Origin: an uncultured Atopobiaceae bacterium
GTDB taxonomy: Bacteria > Actinomycetota > Coriobacteriia > Coriobacteriales > Atopobiaceae
Direction of reading: 5' to 3'
DNA: 34,672 nt
Assembly (NCBI GenBank): GCA_947626465.1
Contig: CANQSI010000003.1
Coordinates: 1-34,672 of the forward strand
Of the stretch, positions 1-7,977 are shown piece after piece. The position numbers and the translations under genes were made by a program. The stretch's first letter is position 1. The number at the start of each line of letters is the position of its first letter. The notes under the pieces are model-generated. The model saw only the letters and a list, made by a program, of their open reading frames with translations, had not been told where the DNA came from and ran no database searches.

Positions 1-161
1 TGCCCCGCATAGATGGCTCGGATACCCTCGAAACCAACCATAATGCTCAAGTTGAACCCGATGGCAACCGTAAATCGAGGTATCTTTGCACATAGCTCAA
101 GGGATGGTCAAGCAGTCTCCGCCCAGCTGCATTTTCCCTGCTAAAGAACCCTGCCAAATGG
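1..161. other. Non-coding stretch beyond the dcw cluster
   Basis: I see no convincing gene here. It is less GC-rich than the coding DNA around it and lies beyond the hairpin that follows ftsQ. In most dcw clusters ftsZ comes next, so this is probably the ftsZ upstream region, but no ftsZ coding sequence is inside the window. On the minus strand TTGACC (plus 106-111) lies 18 bp from AAAGAT (plus 82-87). This is a weak promoter candidate because the -10 matches poorly. Confidence 0.45.
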
Positions 162-188
162 AGGGAAAACTCTCAAGCCCGGCTTGAG
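162..188 (-). terminator. Probable rho-independent terminator after ftsQ
   Basis: On the minus strand, about 35 bases past the ftsQ stop, an inverted repeat (CTCAAGC with GCTTGAG, plus 172-188) folds into a 7-bp stem with a tiny loop. It is followed by AGTTTTCC, a short T run. This fits an intrinsic terminator that ends the mraZ-to-ftsQ transcript and separates it from whatever follows. The T run is only four bases, so termination may be partial. Confidence 0.6.
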
Positions 189-223
189 GGTATGCCTCGA
201 GGATACGTGAGTGGACGGATGCC

Positions 224-1483
224 TCAACCCTCGTCTCCTTGGGAGCCTTCATCGACGGGATATTCCTCCTCCGGAGCCCCCTCATCGCCTGCGCCCACAT
301 CGCCCACATCGCCCGCACCGCCATCGCCTTCGCCGTAGACGCCCGTCCCCGGCGCCACGTTGCTGCTGTCGAGCTTTCGATAGGTGGGGTGCGAGGGCAC
401 GCGCACGTTGATGTAGGTGAGCTGGTTCGGGAACTCCGCCAAGAGCGCCTCCACCACCACCTCTTTCGAATCGATGTCGCGAGGGGCGCCGAGGGAGATC
501 TCGACCCCGCTCACCAGCACGCACGAGAGCGCAGATTCGGATTCGGCTCGGTAGTAGGCCACCTGCTGGGCGAATTCCGGCGAGAAGTCCTGCTGGTAGG
601 CGAGCACGCCTTCGATGGAGGGATCCGTCGTCTTCGTCCCGGCCTTCGGATTGACCGTCTGGGGCACGTCGGTGACGAGCAAAAGCCCATCGCTTCGGCA
701 CTTCTCCAGCGCGGCGGTGAACATCGACACGTCGCCCGAGGGCTTCACGTCGGAGGGCTCGAGCCACACGCCATCCTCCGCGAGATACCACGCGATGTCT
801 TGGCTCCCCATCACCACGAGCGCGTAGGGCGTGCGCTCGCTCACCTTGATGCGGAGCGTCCCGTCGAGCCCCCAGTCCACATCCACCGAGGCCACCCAGG
901 GGTTTTGCATGAGGCGCGAGCGGATGGCCTCGCCATCGAGCGAGATGAGGGGCGCTCCCATCCCCACCCCGGAAAGCCGGATGATGTCCGAGGAGGGGAT
1001 GTGCGCCGTGGAGGCGGCCTCCACGGAGCGCACCTGGAGCACGGGGGTGAAGGAGAGCACGAGCGCGCCCACGACAATGGCGACGAGCGCGATGCCAATC
1101 GTGCCGGCGACGAGCTTCACGAGGGAACGAGGCGCTCGCCCCTCCTTGGCGCCCGTCTCCCTCTCGCGCTCCGACGACGCCTGGCGGCCTCGAGGCGTGC
1201 CCTTGGCGCGCGCGGGCGAGCGGAGCGTCTCGGCGGGCTTGGGGAGCTCGAGGCCCCTCTTGGCACGGGCGCGCGTGGTGGCCCTTGCCTTTAGCGCCTG
1301 CGCCTTCGCCGTCGAGGGGGCCTTAGGGGCCTTTCGGGGCTTTGGGGCCTTAGCCGCAGACGACGTTGCCCTCGAGGTCCGCCGCGCCGCGGGTTTCGCC
1401 GCCCTCGGCTTCGCGGAAGCGGCAGGACGCGAGCTTGCGCCCGCGACGCCAGATTGCCTCGGTGTCGCCTTCCTCTTGGCCAC
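224..1483 (-). CDS. ftsQ: Cell division protein FtsQ/DivIB
   Basis: This is a bitopic division protein that joins FtsL and the DivIC/FtsB partner in the septal complex and helps activate FtsW-FtsI. The 419 residues comprise: a cytoplasmic tail of about 120 residues very rich in Ala, Lys, Arg and Pro; one membrane helix at about 121-145; a POTRA domain at about 147-218 starting LQVRSVEAAS; the FtsQ/DivIB beta domain to about 370; and a Gly/Asp/Glu-rich C-terminal tail. It is longer than usual (about 250-300) because of the two tails. It is the last gene of the dcw cluster, 19 bp after murC and just before a terminator-like hairpin. The start is GTG with no clear Shine-Dalgarno, so coupling to murC is likely and the exact start is uncertain. 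The basic tail resembles histone H1 in composition. Confidence 0.88.
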   Translation of the reverse strand: MAKRKATPRQSGVAGASSRPAASAKPRAAKPAARRTSRATSSAAKAPKPRKAPKAPSTAKAQALKARATTRARAKRGLELPKPAETLRSPARAKGTPRGRQASSERERETGAKEGRAPRSLVKLVAGTIGIALVAIVVGALVLSFTPVLQVRSVEAASTAHIPSSDIIRLSGVGMGAPLISLDGEAIRSRLMQNPWVASVDVDWGLDGTLRIKVSERTPYALVVMGSQDIAWYLAEDGVWLEPSDVKPSGDVSMFTAALEKCRSDGLLLVTDVPQTVNPKAGTKTTDPSIEGVLAYQQDFSPEFAQQVAYYRAESESALSCVLVSGVEISLGAPRDIDSKEVVVEALLAEFPNQLTYINVRVPSHPTYRKLDSSNVAPGTGVYGEGDGGAGDVGDVGAGDEGAPEEEYPVDEGSQGDEG

Positions 1484-1502
1484 GATGATGCGGCTGGGGC
1501 GC

Positions 1503-2888
1503 CTAGAGTTCCCCGAGGCGCTCGAGAAGCTCGGGCCCCACCATGGTCACGTCGCCCGCGCCCATCGTGATGAGGAGATCGCCCGGGCGAAGCCTTTCCA
1601 CGAGCGCATCGGCGAGCCGGCGCCGATCCGGCATGTAGCTCACGGGCATCTCGGGACGCTGCGCCGCCACCGAGGCGGCCACCGTCTTTCCGGAGACGCC
1701 GGGTATGGGCACCTCGCTTGCCGCGAAGACGTCCATCACGATGAGCTCGTCGGCATCGTCGAACGCGGTCGCGAACTCCTTTGCGAGCGCCTGCGTGCGG
1801 CTGTAGCGGTGCGGCTGGAAGAGCACGACCACACGGTCGTAGCCGAGCGCCTTCGCCGCCTTCAACGTGGCCTTGATCTCCGTGGGGTGGTGGCCGTAGT
1901 CGTCCACCACCGTGACGCCCTTCGCCTCCCCCACAGGGGTGAAGCGGCGTTTCACGCCCTTGAACTCGGAGAGCGCGCGGGCGGCCGCCTCCACGTCGAG
2001 GCCGAGCACATCGGCCACGGCGATGGCGGCGGTGGCGTTCAGGAGGTTGTGGACGCCGGGGTTCGCCTCGATGCGCACGGTCACGTTCTGGCCCGAGGGC
2101 GTCCCCACGTGGACGACCTTCGGATCCTCGTCGAGCGTAGCCACGTAATCGAACTCGACGCCGCGTCCGTAGGTCTTCGAGGGCGTGCCGCTCCTTTCCG
2201 CGAGGGCCGCGAGGTCTGCGTCCTCGCCCCACACGATCGCCGCGCCGCGAGGCCCGGGCAGCGCCATGAACTGGCGGAACGCCTCGTCGATCTCCGCGAG
2301 CGAGTGGTAGTGGTCGAGGTGGTCCGCCTCGATGTTCGTCACCACCGCCACCTGCGGATGGAGCAGCAAGAACGATTCGTCGGATTCGTCGGCCTCCGCC
2401 ACGAAGAGATCGCCCGAGCCGTTCTTGCCGTTGGTGCCGTAGCCCTCCACCACGCCGCCGATCAAAAACGAGGGGTCGAGCCCGAGGCCCTCGAGCATGA
2501 CGGCGATCATCGACGAGGTGGTGGTCTTGCCGTGCGTGCCGGCCACGCACACGGAGCGCTGGCCCTCGGAGAGCGCCGCGAGCATCTGGGCGCGCGGCCA
2601 GACGGTGATGCCCTTCTCGCGCGCCGCCACGAGCTCGGGATTGTCGTCGGGAATGGCCGTGGAGATCACCACCACGTCGGGGTCCACGTCATCAATGGTC
2701 TCGGCCTTGTGCCCGATGGTCACGGGAATGCCCGCGCGCGTGAGCTCTCGCACGTAGCGCGAGCTCTTGAGGTCGGAGCCGCTCACCTGGTATCCGCGGT
2801 CGTGGAGCACGAGGGCGATGCCGCTCATGCCCGCGCCGCCGATGCCGATGAAGTGCACGTTGGTGAAACCCAAGGTGGGGGTCTTCAT
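1503..2888 (-). CDS. murC: UDP-N-acetylmuramate--L-alanine ligase MurC
   Basis: This cytoplasmic ATP-dependent ligase adds L-alanine to UDP-MurNAc, the first step in building the stem peptide. The 461 residues match the family length. The N-terminal Rossmann motif GIGGAGMSGIA is at about 15-25, the ATP loop GTHGKTTT at 117-124, then EADESDESF and NIEADHLDHY in the central domain and YGHHPTEIKATL in the C-terminal domain. I chose ATG at 2888 (MKTPTLGF) because the Rossmann strand follows directly. ATG at 2909 is an in-frame alternative adding seven residues. A 70-bp gap separates it from murG, the longest gap between murF and ftsQ. Confidence 0.96.
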   Translation of the reverse strand: MKTPTLGFTNVHFIGIGGAGMSGIALVLHDRGYQVSGSDLKSSRYVRELTRAGIPVTIGHKAETIDDVDPDVVVISTAIPDDNPELVAAREKGITVWPRAQMLAALSEGQRSVCVAGTHGKTTTSSMIAVMLEGLGLDPSFLIGGVVEGYGTNGKNGSGDLFVAEADESDESFLLLHPQVAVVTNIEADHLDHYHSLAEIDEAFRQFMALPGPRGAAIVWGEDADLAALAERSGTPSKTYGRGVEFDYVATLDEDPKVVHVGTPSGQNVTVRIEANPGVHNLLNATAAIAVADVLGLDVEAAARALSEFKGVKRRFTPVGEAKGVTVVDDYGHHPTEIKATLKAAKALGYDRVVVLFQPHRYSRTQALAKEFATAFDDADELIVMDVFAASEVPIPGVSGKTVAASVAAQRPEMPVSYMPDRRRLADALVERLRPGDLLITMGAGDVTMVGPELLERLGEL

Positions 2889-2958
2889 GGGAGATATGCG
2901 CCTTTCCATCCGGGGGCATGCCCTCGGGAAGCCTCGCGATACGGGGTAAAAGTCGTGG

Positions 2959-4089
2959 TTAGTGTAGCCGGGGCGCCGCATCGGCGGCTGCGGCGAGCAC
3001 CTCGTCCGCAAGGAGCGAGGCCGCCTTGGCGGAGCCAAGCGAGGCCGCCGCCTTCGCCATCTCCTTGCGCTCGGGCGCATCTTCGAGGAGCTCCACGAGC
3101 TCGTTTGCGAACGCCTCCTTCGCGAGGTCGTCGTTATCCACGATCCGCGCCGCGCCCGCATCTGCGAGCCATGCCGCGTTCACGCGCTGATGGTCGGCCG
3201 TGGCATGGGGATAGGGCACGAGGATGGCCGGGAGCGCCACCGCGGCGAGCTCCGCCACGCTCGAGGCGCCGGCGCGACAGAGCGCGAGGTCGCTTGCGGC
3301 GAGCACGTCGCCCATGTCGTCCACATAGGCGGATAGGTGCCAGCGCGCCTCCTCCTCGGGCGTGAGCGTGAGGGCGGCCGCCGTGGCGTCATAGCCCTCG
3401 GCGCCCGTCGCGTGGATCACGTGGAGGTTCGGGAGCGAGAGGAGCCGCTCTTTAAGCCCCACGAGCGCGTCGTTGATGGCCACGGCGCCAAGCGAGCCGC
3501 CGAAGCACACGAGCACCTCGGCATCGGCGGGGATGCCCCTGCTCTCGCGCGCTCGCGCGCCATTCCCCTCGATCACGGAGCGGCGCACGGGATTTCCGGT
3601 GAAGGCGAGCTTCGTATGCGGCCCGAGCGAGCCTTCGAATCCCGCCTTTGCCTGCGGAAACGAGATGCACACCTCGTAGGCCCTCTTCGCCATCATGCGG
3701 TTTGCGAGGCCCACCACCGAGTTCTGCTCGTGGATCAGCGTGGGGATGCCCGCGCGGTCGCACTCCGAGAGGAGGGGCACTTCCACGTAGGCGCCGAATC
3801 CCACCGCCACGGCGGGCGGTCGCTCGTCGATGGCCTTGCGCACCGCCTTCTTCGCCTTCATGAGCTTGGTGGCCGCCGAGACCGCCGTCCAGGGCTTCGA
3901 GCGATCGAAGCCTCGGATGGTGAGCGGCACGAGTTCGAAGCCCGCTTCCGGCACAAGGCGTCCCTCGAGCTTCGCCTCCTGCCCGAAGAAGAGCACGTCC
4001 TCGCCTCGTCGCGTGAGTTCCTCGGCGAGCGCGAGGGCGGGATTCACGTGCCCGGCGGTGCCGCCGGCGGCAATGGCCACGAGTGCCAT
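2959..4089 (-). CDS. murG: Lipid II synthase MurG (GlcNAc transferase)
   Basis: MurG transfers GlcNAc from UDP-GlcNAc to lipid I at the inner face of the membrane, giving lipid II. The 376 residues start with the glycine-rich loop GGTAGHVNPAL at 9-19, which includes the conserved catalytic-site histidine. The middle has IHEQNSVVGLANR, and the C-terminal nucleotide-sugar site has CFGGSLGA, GASSVAELAAV and PYPHATADHQ, all typical of the GT-B fold MurG family. The ATG lies two bases past the ftsW stop, so translation is probably coupled to ftsW. Confidence 0.96.
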   Translation of the reverse strand: MALVAIAAGGTAGHVNPALALAEELTRRGEDVLFFGQEAKLEGRLVPEAGFELVPLTIRGFDRSKPWTAVSAATKLMKAKKAVRKAIDERPPAVAVGFGAYVEVPLLSECDRAGIPTLIHEQNSVVGLANRMMAKRAYEVCISFPQAKAGFEGSLGPHTKLAFTGNPVRRSVIEGNGARARESRGIPADAEVLVCFGGSLGAVAINDALVGLKERLLSLPNLHVIHATGAEGYDATAAALTLTPEEEARWHLSAYVDDMGDVLAASDLALCRAGASSVAELAAVALPAILVPYPHATADHQRVNAAWLADAGAARIVDNDDLAKEAFANELVELLEDAPERKEMAKAAASLGSAKAASLLADEVLAAAADAAPRLH

Positions 4090-4091
4090 GG

Positions 4092-5540
4092 CTAGGCTCC
4101 TTGCCTGAGTGCCGAACGGCCCCTGCGAGAGGGCCGGGAGACGTCGCGAAGCTGGGTGGGCGCGGGGCGCCGCGTGCTCGCAGGGCCTCGATGCGTTGCA
4201 AGGGAACCCGATTGCGCGGTGCGACGTCGAGGCGCGTCCTTGCCGGCATAGCCGCCGCTGATGAGGGTGAGGCCCGCAGGCGCCACCGTGCGCTCCTTCG
4301 GGCGCGCCCTCGGCTCCTCATGCGTGGCGAGCGTGAGGTTCTTGCGACGACGGTCGTGCACGGTTTCCGGCAGCGTCGTGTTCAGCGACACGTTCGCGAG
4401 GAGGCCCACGATGAGCATGGAGGCGAGCATCGAGGAACCGCCGGCGGAGAGGAAGGGCACCGCCTTGCCGGTGAGCGGGGCTACCCCGAGCACGCCGGCG
4501 AAGTTCAGCATGGCCTGGCCGAGGAGGAGCCCCACGCAGCCCATGGCAAGCAGGCGTCCGCCCTTGTCGTTCGCTTGCTCTGCAATGCGAATGCCCGCCC
4601 AGCCGATGATGCCGAAGCACACGAAGACGCCGACCACGCCCACGAGGCCGAGTTCCTCGCCGATCACCGGCAGGATGAAGTCGTTATGCGCCTCGGGGAG
4701 GTACGCGTATTTCTGCACGCCCATGCCGAGGCCGCGGCCGAAGAGCCCGCCCGACGCGAACGCGAAGAAGCCGTGGACGCTCTGGTAGCCATCACCGTAT
4801 TCGTCGGCGAAGGGGTCGAGCACGGAGAGGATGCGCTGGCGCGAGTAGTCGTCGCGAAGCGCGTAGGCGAGGTAGAGCCCGATGAAGATACCTGCGGCGA
4901 TGAGCAGCATGGAGGGGCTGTAGCCATCGGCGGCCATCATCACCCAGAGCGCGATGGCGCACACCATCACCGTGCCCTTGTCGGGCTGGAAGAAGATGAG
5001 CACGAGCGTGAAGACGCACGCGAGGCCCGGGATGCGTGCCTGGTCGGCGTAGAGGCGCTTGCCGCGCGGCACGCTGGACATCACCTGCGCGAGGCAGAGC
5101 ACCACGCAGATCTTCGCGAACTCCGAGGGCTGGAGCGACACGCCGAGGATGGAGATCCAACGCGTGGCGCCGTGCGAGGCCACGCCTAGGAGGCGCACCA
5201 CGACAAGGAGCGCCATCGCCCCGGCGACGAAGAAGAGGCTCTTCTCGAGGAGGAAACGGTAGCTCACGAGGCGCGCCGCCAAGACGGCGACGACCACGCC
5301 ACCCGCCGTGAAGACGAGCTGGGAGATGAGCTCGGCCTGGGCATCGCCCCCGGAGGTGAGGCTCTTGATCGACGAGGCCGAGTAGACCATGACGATCCCG
5401 AGCGCCACGAGCGCGCAGACCGCGGCGATGAGCCAAAGGCGGGGGGCGGCGATGCGCGCCGCCTGGACCTCGAGCTCGCGCGCCTGCGTGCGCCTCGGCG
5501 CTCGGCGTGAGGACTCGGTTCTCCTCGAAGCGGTGCTCAT
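4092..5540 (-). CDS. ftsW: Septal peptidoglycan glycosyltransferase FtsW
   Basis: This SEDS-family polytopic membrane protein polymerises lipid II at the septum together with the class B PBP encoded by ftsI. The 482 residues have a short charged cytoplasmic start, about ten hydrophobic segments between roughly residues 35 and 385, and the diagnostic block YLPEAHNDFILPVIGEELG followed by GKAVPFLSAGGSSML. The last 90 or so residues are hydrophilic and Arg-rich, longer than in many FtsW proteins. The start ATG overlaps the murD TGA in an ATGA junction. It could be confused with RodA, but its position between murD and murG supports FtsW. Confidence 0.95.
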   Translation of the reverse strand: MSTASRRTESSRRAPRRTQARELEVQAARIAAPRLWLIAAVCALVALGIVMVYSASSIKSLTSGGDAQAELISQLVFTAGGVVVAVLAARLVSYRFLLEKSLFFVAGAMALLVVVRLLGVASHGATRWISILGVSLQPSEFAKICVVLCLAQVMSSVPRGKRLYADQARIPGLACVFTLVLIFFQPDKGTVMVCAIALWVMMAADGYSPSMLLIAAGIFIGLYLAYALRDDYSRQRILSVLDPFADEYGDGYQSVHGFFAFASGGLFGRGLGMGVQKYAYLPEAHNDFILPVIGEELGLVGVVGVFVCFGIIGWAGIRIAEQANDKGGRLLAMGCVGLLLGQAMLNFAGVLGVAPLTGKAVPFLSAGGSSMLASMLIVGLLANVSLNTTLPETVHDRRRKNLTLATHEEPRARPKERTVAPAGLTLISGGYAGKDAPRRRTAQSGSLATHRGPASTRRPAPTQLRDVSRPSRRGRSALRQGA

Positions 5541-6937
5541 CGCGTCCCCGCTTTCTCGGCGACGAGTGCGCGGAACGCATCCCCGCGCTCCTCGAAGCCG
5601 CTGAACTCGTCAAAGCTCGCGCATGCCGGAGAAAGGAGGATGGTGTCGCCCACCTCCGCGAGCGCACGCGCGGCGTCGAAGGCATCGGCGAGGTGCTCTG
5701 CGCTTCGAGCCGAGGCGAACCCCGCATCCTCGAGCGCCGCCTTCATCCTCGCGCCGGCTTCCCCGTAGCAGACGGCCGCCTTGCACACGCGCGCCACCTT
5801 CTCCGAGAGGCTCGAGAGGTCCGTGCCCTTGTCCGTGCCGCCGAGGAGGATGATCGTCGTTCCCGCCGGGGCGGCATCGAGCGCCTTTTCCACGGCGTCG
5901 GTGTTCGTGGCCTTCGAATCGTCGATGTAGTGGATGCCATCGCCCGAGCTCACGGGCTCCACGCGATGCGCAAGCGGCTTGAAGGCGCAAAGCGCCTCGC
6001 GCACGTTCTCGGCGCGGGCGCCTGCGAAGAGCGCGGCCGTGGCGGCGGCGAGGGCGTTCGTGTGGTTGTGCGGCCCCTTGAGGTGGAGACCATCGACGCG
6101 GCCGAGCGAGGTGGAGATGCCGCCGAGCTCCACCACGAGCTCGCCGTCCCTCACCCACGCCACATCCTCGCCGAGCGGGCGGGCGTGGGCCTGCACGCGG
6201 CACACGCGAAGCCCTCGCGCATCGAGCGCGTCCGCCTCCTTCAGGCACGCCTCGTCATCCGTCACGAGGATCGCGAGATCGCCGGGCTCGAGGTTGGCGA
6301 ATATGCGCATCTTCGAAGCCTCGTAGTGTTCATGGGACCTATGCCAGGCAAGGTGGTCGGGCGTCACGTTCAGAAGGATCGCCACCTTGGGGTGCAAAAG
6401 GCGCGTGGTGGCGAGCTGGTAGCTCGAGAGTTCCGTGCAGAACCACTCGTCCCTTCGAGTGGCGACGGCGGAGATGAGGGCGTCGCCGATGTTTCCCAGC
6501 GCCTTCGCGCCGAAGCCGGAGGCGCGCATAAGATCTGCGACGAGCGTCGAGGTGGTGGTCTTGCCATTCGTGCCCGTGATGGAGATCCAGCGCTCCGGGC
6601 TCTCGCGGAACGCGAGCTCGGGCTCGCCGATCACCTCGACCGCCGCTTCCCTCGCGGAGGCAAAGAAGGGCGAGAAGACGGAGATGCCGGGGCTCGCGAC
6701 GGCGAGGTCGAACGTGCCCTCGACCTCTTCCCTCGCGACGATCTCGCACACGCCCCCATAGCGCGCGGAGAGCGCCGAGACCCGCTCCTCGCTCGCACGT
6801 CCGAATGCCACGAGGCGTCCCACGCGTCCCTCGGCCTTCGCGTGCGCGAGGTAGGCGAGGAGCGCCTGCCCCGTTACGCCGAGGCCAAGCACGCAGACGT
6901 CCCCGAGGGGAGCCGAGGATGCGGGAAGTTTTGCCAT
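5537..6937 (-). CDS. murD: UDP-MurNAc-L-alanine--D-glutamate ligase MurD
   Basis: MurD adds D-glutamate to UDP-MurNAc-L-Ala in the cytoplasm. The 466 residues include an N-terminal nucleotide-binding domain with VLGLGVTGQALL, the ATP loop GTNGKTTT at 122-129, LNVTPDHLAWH in the central domain, and the C-terminal block HRVEPV with YIDDSKATNTDAVEKAL, which is characteristic of MurD. The end SPACASFDEFSGFEERG is also typical. ATG at 6937 is followed directly by the first domain. Its end overlaps ftsW by four bases and its start lies six bases from the mraY stop. Confidence 0.96.
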   Translation of the reverse strand: MAKLPASSAPLGDVCVLGLGVTGQALLAYLAHAKAEGRVGRLVAFGRASEERVSALSARYGGVCEIVAREEVEGTFDLAVASPGISVFSPFFASAREAAVEVIGEPELAFRESPERWISITGTNGKTTTSTLVADLMRASGFGAKALGNIGDALISAVATRRDEWFCTELSSYQLATTRLLHPKVAILLNVTPDHLAWHRSHEHYEASKMRIFANLEPGDLAILVTDDEACLKEADALDARGLRVCRVQAHARPLGEDVAWVRDGELVVELGGISTSLGRVDGLHLKGPHNHTNALAAATAALFAGARAENVREALCAFKPLAHRVEPVSSGDGIHYIDDSKATNTDAVEKALDAAPAGTTIILLGGTDKGTDLSSLSEKVARVCKAAVCYGEAGARMKAALEDAGFASARSAEHLADAFDAARALAEVGDTILLSPACASFDEFSGFEERGDAFRALVAEKAGTR

Positions 6938-6943
6938 GGCGCC

Positions 6944-7975
6944 TCAACCCAACTGGAAGAAGAGGGCGAATCCCAAGGTGGAAAACGCCGCCGACACGAT
7001 CCAAAAGCGGATGACGACCGTCGTCTCCGACCACCCGCGCTTCTCGAAGTGGTGGTGGAGGGGCGCCATGAGGAAGACGCGCGTGCCCGTGCGCTTGAAC
7101 CAGAAGACTTGGATGATCACCGAGAGGGCCTCGGCGATGAAGAGCGCGCCCATGATGAGGGACGTGACCTCGGTCTTCGTGAGGATCGCCAGCGCCGCGA
7201 ACGCCCCGCCGAGGGCGAGCGAGCCCGTGTCTCCCATGAAGATCTGCGCGGGGTAGCTGTTGTACCAGAGGAAGCCCACGCAGCTGCCCCCGATGGCGGC
7301 GGCGAGGATGGCGAGGGAAAGCTCGTTTTCGGCGAAGGCGACCATCGCCATGAAGACCATCACCACGAAGACCGTGCCGCCCGCGAGCCCGTCGAGGCCG
7401 TCGGTGAGGTTCACGGCGTTCGAGAGGCCCGCCACCAAAAGGAACACGAAGAAGACGTAGAGCCAGGGGATCTGGAAGCTCCCCTCGCCCATCGGGATCG
7501 CCGTGGTGAGGACGCCGAGATCGATCTCGAGGCCGCCGGGGAAGGCCACCACCGGGGCGCGATCCGCCCAGTTCACCGCGAGCAGGCAGAAGATGATGGA
7601 GATGAGCGTGAGGCTCACCATCTTCTGCGAGGGGGTGAGGCCGAGCGAGCGCCCGTGCGACACGCTCTCGATGTCGTCGGCGAGACCGAGGAGCGCGCAC
7701 GCCACGAGCACGAGCACGCCGAGGATGAGCGCCGGGGTCCAGCGCGCGAAGATGGCGACGGTGATGAGCACGGAGGCGATGATGATGGCGCCGCCCATGG
7801 TGGGCGTGCCCTGCTTCACGAGGTGCGTGCCGGGACCGTCCGCCCTCACCTGCTGGCCCATGCCACGGTGGCGCATGAGCTTGATGAAGAACGGCATGAG
7901 CACCATGACGATGATCGCCGAGACGGCGACCGCGGAAAAGACGGTGTAGGTGGGGTATGCGCCGGTGTTGATCAT
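6944..7975 (-). CDS. mraY: Phospho-MurNAc-pentapeptide transferase MraY
   Basis: This polytopic membrane enzyme transfers phospho-MurNAc-pentapeptide to undecaprenyl phosphate, giving lipid I. The 343 residues have about ten membrane segments. Family signatures are HLVKQGTPTMGG near residue 50, NAVNLTDGLDGLAGG in the Mg-binding cytoplasmic region, and PLHHHFEKRGWSE near the C terminus. The start lies two bases past the murF stop, so the two are likely translationally coupled. Confidence 0.97.
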   Translation of the reverse strand: MINTGAYPTYTVFSAVAVSAIIVMVLMPFFIKLMRHRGMGQQVRADGPGTHLVKQGTPTMGGAIIIASVLITVAIFARWTPALILGVLVLVACALLGLADDIESVSHGRSLGLTPSQKMVSLTLISIIFCLLAVNWADRAPVVAFPGGLEIDLGVLTTAIPMGEGSFQIPWLYVFFVFLLVAGLSNAVNLTDGLDGLAGGTVFVVMVFMAMVAFAENELSLAILAAAIGGSCVGFLWYNSYPAQIFMGDTGSLALGGAFAALAILTKTEVTSLIMGALFIAEALSVIIQVFWFKRTGTRVFLMAPLHHHFEKRGWSETTVVIRFWIVSAAFSTLGFALFFQLG

Positions 7976-7977
7976 CG

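Noticed and set aside
97-324. Small minus-strand open frame overlapping the end of ftsQ
   Set aside because: It runs through the terminator hairpin, overlaps ftsQ in another frame and has no recognisable domain.
831-3365. Long open frame on the plus strand opposite ftsQ, murC and murG
   Set aside because: It is antisense to three well-recognised genes, has Arg/His-rich low-complexity translation and matches no family. High GC produces such frames. The same holds for plus-strand frames at 5507-8212 and 27544-30171.
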